Shown here piece after piece: positions 59,447 through 64,000 of a stretch of 64,000 bases of DNA; within the stretch, counting starts at the first letter, position 1; each line of letters starts with the position of its first letter. Both the position numbers and the translations under genes were made by a program. The notes below the pieces were generated by a model, which worked only from the letters and a program-made list of their open reading frames with translations, ran no database searches and was not told where the DNA came from. The stretch is from Nematostella vectensis (taxonomy: Eukaryota; Cnidaria; Anthozoa; Actiniaria; Edwardsiidae), in NCBI RefSeq assembly GCF_932526225.1, contig NC_064046.1:15575408-15639407 (forward strand), given 5' to 3'.

Positions 59447-62400
59447 TACAGGATCCTGAACAAAGCATGAGCACATCAAAGATGCTGAGAGTACAAAAAA
59501 ATGTCCCCATACCTTCTTTTTATGTCATGACACACCCAGAACAGTATAATTAAGTATCGATATTTTAAAAAAAAATAAAGAAAAAAAAATAGGCTATCAG
59601 CGGGAATCGAACCCGGGTCGCTGCGTTAGTAGTGAAGTGCCCGCAACGAAAGACTAACGTGGCATTGCTGAAGGGAATTGCAATGAAAATTACTTTTAAT
59701 ACTATTGGTATCGTAAACTATCCCAAGAAAAGTCAACATCGGACTGGAGGTTACATTAGGGAAAAGCTTCAGGATTACATTCGGGAATTTGTTTTACGAG
59801 TGTAACCTCCAAAAGGTTACAATCGATAATTTTTTCCTGAATGTAAATTCCAAAAAGTAACATTAGGAAAAATAAAACAGTATACTCGGAAAAAAAGGTA
59901 TATCAATCTATCGAGCGCTATGCTCTATCTTAGAATCTACTTAATCAATTTATCCAAGGAATCTAGTTAATTCTTGTGTGCATAAAATATGTACAGGATC
60001 CTGAACAAAGCATGAGCACATCAAAGATGCTGAGAGTACATAAAAATGTCCCTATACCTTCTTTTTATGTCATGACACACCAAGAACAGTATAATTAAGT
60101 ATCGATATTTAAAAAAAAAATAAAGAAAAAAAAATAAGCTATCAGCGGGAATCGAACCCAGGTCGCTGCGTTAGTAGTCAAGTGCCCGCAACGAAAGACT
60201 AACGTGGCATTGCTGAAGGGAATTGCAATGAAAATTACTTTTAATACTATTGGTATCGTAAACTATCCCAAGCAAAGTCACCATCGGGCTGGAGGTTACA
60301 TTCGGGAAAAGCTTCAAGGTTACATTCGGGAATTTGTTTTACGAGTGTAACCTCCAAAAGGTTACAATCGATAGTTTTTTTTTCGAATGTAAATTCCAAA
60401 AAGTAACATTAGGAAAAATAAAACAGTATACTCGGAAAAAAAAGTATATCAATCTATCGAGCGCTATGCTCTATCTTAAAATCTACTTAATCAAGTTATC
60501 CAAGGAATCTAGTTAGTTCTTGTGTGCATAAAATATGTACAGGATCCTGAACAAAGCATGAGCACATCAAAGATGCTGAGAGTACATAAAAATGTCCCTA
60601 TACCTTCTTTTTATGTCATGACACACCAAGAACAGTATTATTAAGTATCGATATTTAAAAAAAAATAAAGGAAAAAAAATAGGCTATCAGCGGGAATCGA
60701 ACCCGGGTGGCTGCGTTAGTAGTCAAGTGCCCGCAACAAAAGACTAACGTGGCATTGCTGAAGGGAATTGTAATGAAAATTACTTTTAATACTAATGGTA
60801 TCGTAAACTATCCCAAGCAAAGTCACCATCGGACCGGAGGTTACATTCGGGAAAAGCTTCCGGGTTACATTCGGGAATTTGTTTTACGAGTGTAACCTCC
60901 AAAAGGTTACAATCGATAATTTTTTTTCCGAATGTAAATTCCAAAAAAAAACATTAGGAAAAATAAAACAGTATACTCGGAAAAAAAGGTATATCAATCT
61001 ATCGAGCGCTATGCTCTATGTTAGAATCTACTTAATCAAGTTATCCAAGGAATCTAGTTAGTTCTTGTGTGCATAAAATATGTACAGGATCCTGAACAAA
61101 GCATGAGCACATCAAAGATGCTGAGAGTACATAAAAATGTCCCTATACCTTCTTTTTATGTCATGACACACCAAGAACAGTATAATTAAGTATCGATATA
61201 TAAAAAAAAAAAAATAAAGAAAAAAAAATAGGCTATCAGCGGGAATCGAACCCGGGTCGCTGCGTTAGTAGTCAAGTGCCCGCAACGAAAGACTAACGTG
61301 GCATTGCTGAAGGGAATTGTAATGAAAATTACTTTTATTACTATTGGTATCGTAAACTATCCCATGCAAAGTCACCATCGGACTGGAGGTTACATTCGGG
61401 AAAAGCTTTAGGGTTACATTCGGGAATTTGTTTTACGAGTGTAACCTCCAAAAGGTTACAATCGATAATTTTTTCCGAATGTAAATTCCAAAAAGTAACA
61501 TTAGGTAAAATAAAACAGTATACTCGGAAAAAAAGGTATATCAATCTATCGAGCGCTATGCTCTATGTTAGAATCTACTTAATCAAGTTATCCAAGGAAT
61601 CTAGTTAGTTCTTGTGTGCATAAAATATGTACAGGATCCTGAACAAAGCATGAGCACATCAAAGATGCTGAGAGTACATAAAAATGTCCCTATACCTTCT
61701 TTTTATGTCATGACACACCAAGAACAGTATAATTAAGTATCGATATTTAAAAAAAAAATAAAGTAAAAAAAATAGGCTATTAACGGGAATCGAACCCGGG
61801 TAGTTGCGTTAGTAGTCAAGTGCCCGCAACGAAAGACTAACGTGGCATTGCTGAAGGGAATTGTAATGAAAATTACTTTTAATACTATTGGTATCGTAAA
61901 CTATCCCAAGCAAAGTCACCATCGGACTGGAGGTTACAATAGGGAAAAGCTTCAGGGTTACATTCGGGAATTTGTTTTACGAGTGTAACCTCCAAAAGGT
62001 TACAATCGATAATTTTTTGTCCTAATGTAAATTCCAAAAAGTAACATTAGGAAAAATAAAACAGTATACTCGGAAAAAAAGGTATATCAATCTATCGAGC
62101 GCTATGCTCTATGTTAGAATCTACTTAATGAAGTTATCCAAGGAATCTAGTTAGTTCTTGTGTGCATAAAATATGTACAGAATCCTGAACAAAGCATGAG
62201 CATATCAAAGATGCTGAGAGTACATAAAAATGTCCCTATACCTTCTGTTTATGTCATGACACACCAAGAACAGTATAACTAAGTATCGATATTAAAAAAA
62301 AAAAAAATAAAGAAACAAAAATATGCTATCAGCGGGAATCGAACCCGGGTCGATGAGTTAATAGTCAAGTGCCCGCAACGAAAGACTAACGTGGCATTGC

Positions 62401-62724
62401 TGAAGGGAATTGTAATGCAAATTACTTTAAATACTATTGGTATCGTAAACTATCCCAAGCAAAGTCACCATCGGACTGGAGGTTACATTCGGGAAAAGCT
62501 TCAGGGTTACATTCGGGAATTTGTTTTACGAGTGTAACCTCCAAAAGGTTACAATCGATAATTTTTTTTCCTAATGTAAATTCCAAAAAGTAACATTAGG
62601 AAAAAAAAAACAGTATACTCGGAAAAAAAGGTATATCAATCTATCGAGCGCTATGCTCTTTGTTAGAATCTACTTAATGAAGTTATCCAAGGAATCTAGT
62701 TAGTTCTTGTGTGCATAAAATATG
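59447..62724 (+). repeat. Units 110-115, increasingly diverged toward the right
   Basis: Units start at 59447, 59992, 60538, 61083, 61630 and 62176. From 60538 on the private variants increase: GGGTGGCTGCG, ACTAATGGTATC and CTTCCGGG at 60711-60863; CGATATATAAA and CCATGCAAAG in the 61083 unit; TATTAACGGG and GGGTAGTTGCG in the 61630 unit; and CAGAATCC, CGATGAGTTAATAG and CTTTAAATAC in the 62176 unit. A shared TTAATGAAG near the unit ends links 61630, 62176 and the unit starting 63239. Confidence 0.75.
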
Positions 62725-63238
62725 TACAGGATCCTGAACAAAGCATGAGCACATCAAAGATGAGCACATCAAAAATATCCCTATACCTACTTTTTATGTC
62801 ATGACACACCAAGAACAGTATAATTAAGTATCGATATTTAAAAAAAATTAAAGAAAAAAAAAAAGGCTATCAGCGTGAATCGAACCCGGGTAGCTGCGTT
62901 AGTAGTCAAGTGCCCGCAACGAAAGACTAACGTGGCATTGCTGAAGGCAATTGTAATGAAAATTACTTTTAATACTATTGGTATCGTAAACTATCCCAAG
63001 CAAAGTCACCATCGGACTGGAGGTTACATTCGGGAAAAGCTTTAGGGTTACATTCGGGAATTTGTACAATCGATAATTTTTTTCCGAATGTAAATTCCAA
63101 AAAGTAACATTAGGAAAAATAAAACAGTATACTCGGAAAAAAAGGTATATCAATCTATCGAGCGCTATGCTCTATGTTAGAATCTACCTAATCAAGTTAT
63201 CCAAGGAATCTAGTTAGTTCTTGTGTGCATAAAATATG
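62725..63238 (+). repeat. Short unit 116 (514 bp) with two rearrangements
   Basis: Near its start ATGAGCACATCAAA occurs twice (62745-62758 and 62760-62773); the second copy replaces the usual GCTGAGAGTACAT sequence. At 63064/63065 a 26-bp deletion removes TTTTACGAG, the left arm and loop of the 8-bp hairpin and the first bases of its right arm. GT is present at both deletion ends. The B box also carries one mismatch. Confidence 0.88.
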
Positions 63239-63585
63239 TACAGGATCCTGAACAAAGCATGAGCACATCAAAGATGCTGAGAGTACATAAAAATGTCCCT
63301 ATACCTTCTTTTTATGTCATGACACACCAAGAACAGTATAATTAAGTATCGAAAATTAAAAAAAAAAAAGAAAAAAAATAGGCTATCAGCGGGAATCGAA
63401 CCTCCAAAAGGTTACAATCGATTTTTTTTTCCGAATGTAAATTCCAAAAAGTAACATTAGGAAAAATAAAACAGTATACTCGGGAAAAAAGGTATATCAA
63501 TCTATCGAGCGCTATGCTCTATGTTAGAATCTACTTAATGAAGTTATCCAAGGAATCTAGTTAGTTCTTGTGTTCATAAAATATG
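63239..63585 (+). repeat. Truncated unit 117 (347 bp), about 194-bp internal deletion
   Basis: The sequence runs from GGGAATCGAACC of the tRNA-like segment straight into CTCCAAAAGGTTAC of the core, joined at 63399-63402. AACC occurs at both parental positions (unit 1: 164-167 and 358-361), so this is a microhomology deletion. It removes the hairpin, spacer and direct repeats but leaves the B box intact. The A-tract is also altered (CGAAAATTAAAA). Confidence 0.92.
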
Positions 63586-64000
63586 TACAGGATCCTGAAC
63601 AAAGCATGAGCACATCAAAGATGCTGAGAGTACATAAAAATGTCCCTATACCTTCTTTTTATGTCATGACACACCAAGAACAGTATAACTAAGTATCGAT
63701 ATTAAAAAAAAAAAAGAAAGAAACAAAAATATGCTATCAGCGGGAATCGAACCCGGGTCGCTGCGTTAGTAGTCAAGTGCCCGCAACGAAAGACTAACGT
63801 GGCATTGCTGAAGGGAATTGTAATGCAAATTACTTTTAATACTATTGGTATCGTAAACTATCCCAAGCAAAGTCACCATCGGACTGGAGGTTACATTCGG
63901 GAAAAGCTTCAGGGTTACATTCGGGAATTTGTTTTACGAGAGTAACCTCCAAAAGGTTACAATCGATATTTTTTTTTTCGAATGTAAATTCCAAAAAGTA
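63586..64000 (+). repeat. Partial unit 118, cut by the window end
   Basis: 415 bp of a unit of normal layout, resembling the one starting 62176: AACTAAGTATCGATATTAAAA, an AAACAAAAATATGC tract and TAATGCAAATTAC. It carries GAGAGTAACCTCC, also seen near 59251, which weakens the hairpin arm. Whether the array continues beyond 64000 cannot be seen. Confidence 0.9.

Larger units (their letters stand above)
1..64000. repeat. Tandem satellite DNA array, about 545-bp monomer, 118 units
   Basis: The conserved motif TACAGGATCC (or its TACATGATCC variant) recurs every 541-549 bp from position 1 to 62725. Two shorter units (514 and 347 bp) and a partial unit then run to the window end. All units are in the same orientation with no foreign sequence between them. 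Differences between units are mostly single substitutions, A/T-run length changes and a few diagnostic block variants, so units are highly similar by eye. No transposase, reverse transcriptase, rRNA or intact protein gene is visible. An array this long and homogeneous is characteristic of eukaryotic satellite DNA kept uniform by unequal crossover and gene conversion. The taxon and chromosomal location cannot be read from the sequence. Confidence 0.97.

Noticed and set aside
1-64000. CRISPR array
   Set aside because: Repeat units are about 545 bp, are contiguous and have no unique spacers; no cas genes are present.

Overview
The whole 64 kb window is one uninterrupted tandem array of an AT-rich satellite repeat (34.6% GC in the first unit, counted by hand). 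I see no real protein-coding gene. Using the conserved TACAGGATCC motif as unit start, I count 118 head-to-tail units. Units 1-115 are 541-549 bp (mean about 545 bp). Units 116 and 117 are shortened by deletion to 514 and 347 bp, and unit 118 is cut off by the window end. A homogeneous array of this size points to eukaryotic nuclear heterochromatin, either centromeric/pericentromeric or another satellite block. The sequence does not let me name the taxon.

Every intact unit has the same layout, described here with unit 1 coordinates. It opens with a 10-bp palindrome around a BamHI site (3-12) and a second 10-bp palindrome (77-86). An A-rich tract (118-143) follows, which is a T-run on the minus strand. 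Next comes a minus-strand tRNA-like segment with a perfect Pol III B box (146-206), overlapping a 7-bp stem (178-213). After a featureless spacer (214-298) comes a core (299-426) built from a short CGAATGTAAC-type sub-repeat in both orientations, which forms two mutually exclusive inverted-repeat structures. The unit ends with AT-rich sequence (427-546).

Above the monomer level the array is a patchwork. Units fall into recurring variant classes marked by diagnostic differences in the tRNA-like, hairpin and core segments. From left to right: an approximately 3 kb segment at 1-2960 recurs at 40874-43836; dimer and trimer duplications lie at 7-12.5 kb; a 12-unit, 6.54 kb higher-order repeat occurs twice in tandem at 12.7-25.8 kb; a mosaic zone lies at 30-34 kb; a 4-unit, 2,185-bp higher-order repeat occurs twice at 49.6-54.0 kb; and three-unit-spaced duplications lie at 56-59 kb. 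The last 3 kb is the most degenerate part, with three structural lesions within about 0.7 kb, which suggests the array edge is near the right end of the window.

The observations most worth a second look are: (i) a satellite whose monomer carries a tRNA-like B box followed by a T-run terminator; (ii) several unequal-crossover or conversion breakpoints that fall in that same small segment; (iii) the nested palindromic core with alternative folds; (iv) a degenerate CENP-B-box-like core. The recurring 60-87 residue open frames are by-products of the repeat: those I checked start at TTG or GTG, and they are not annotated as genes.
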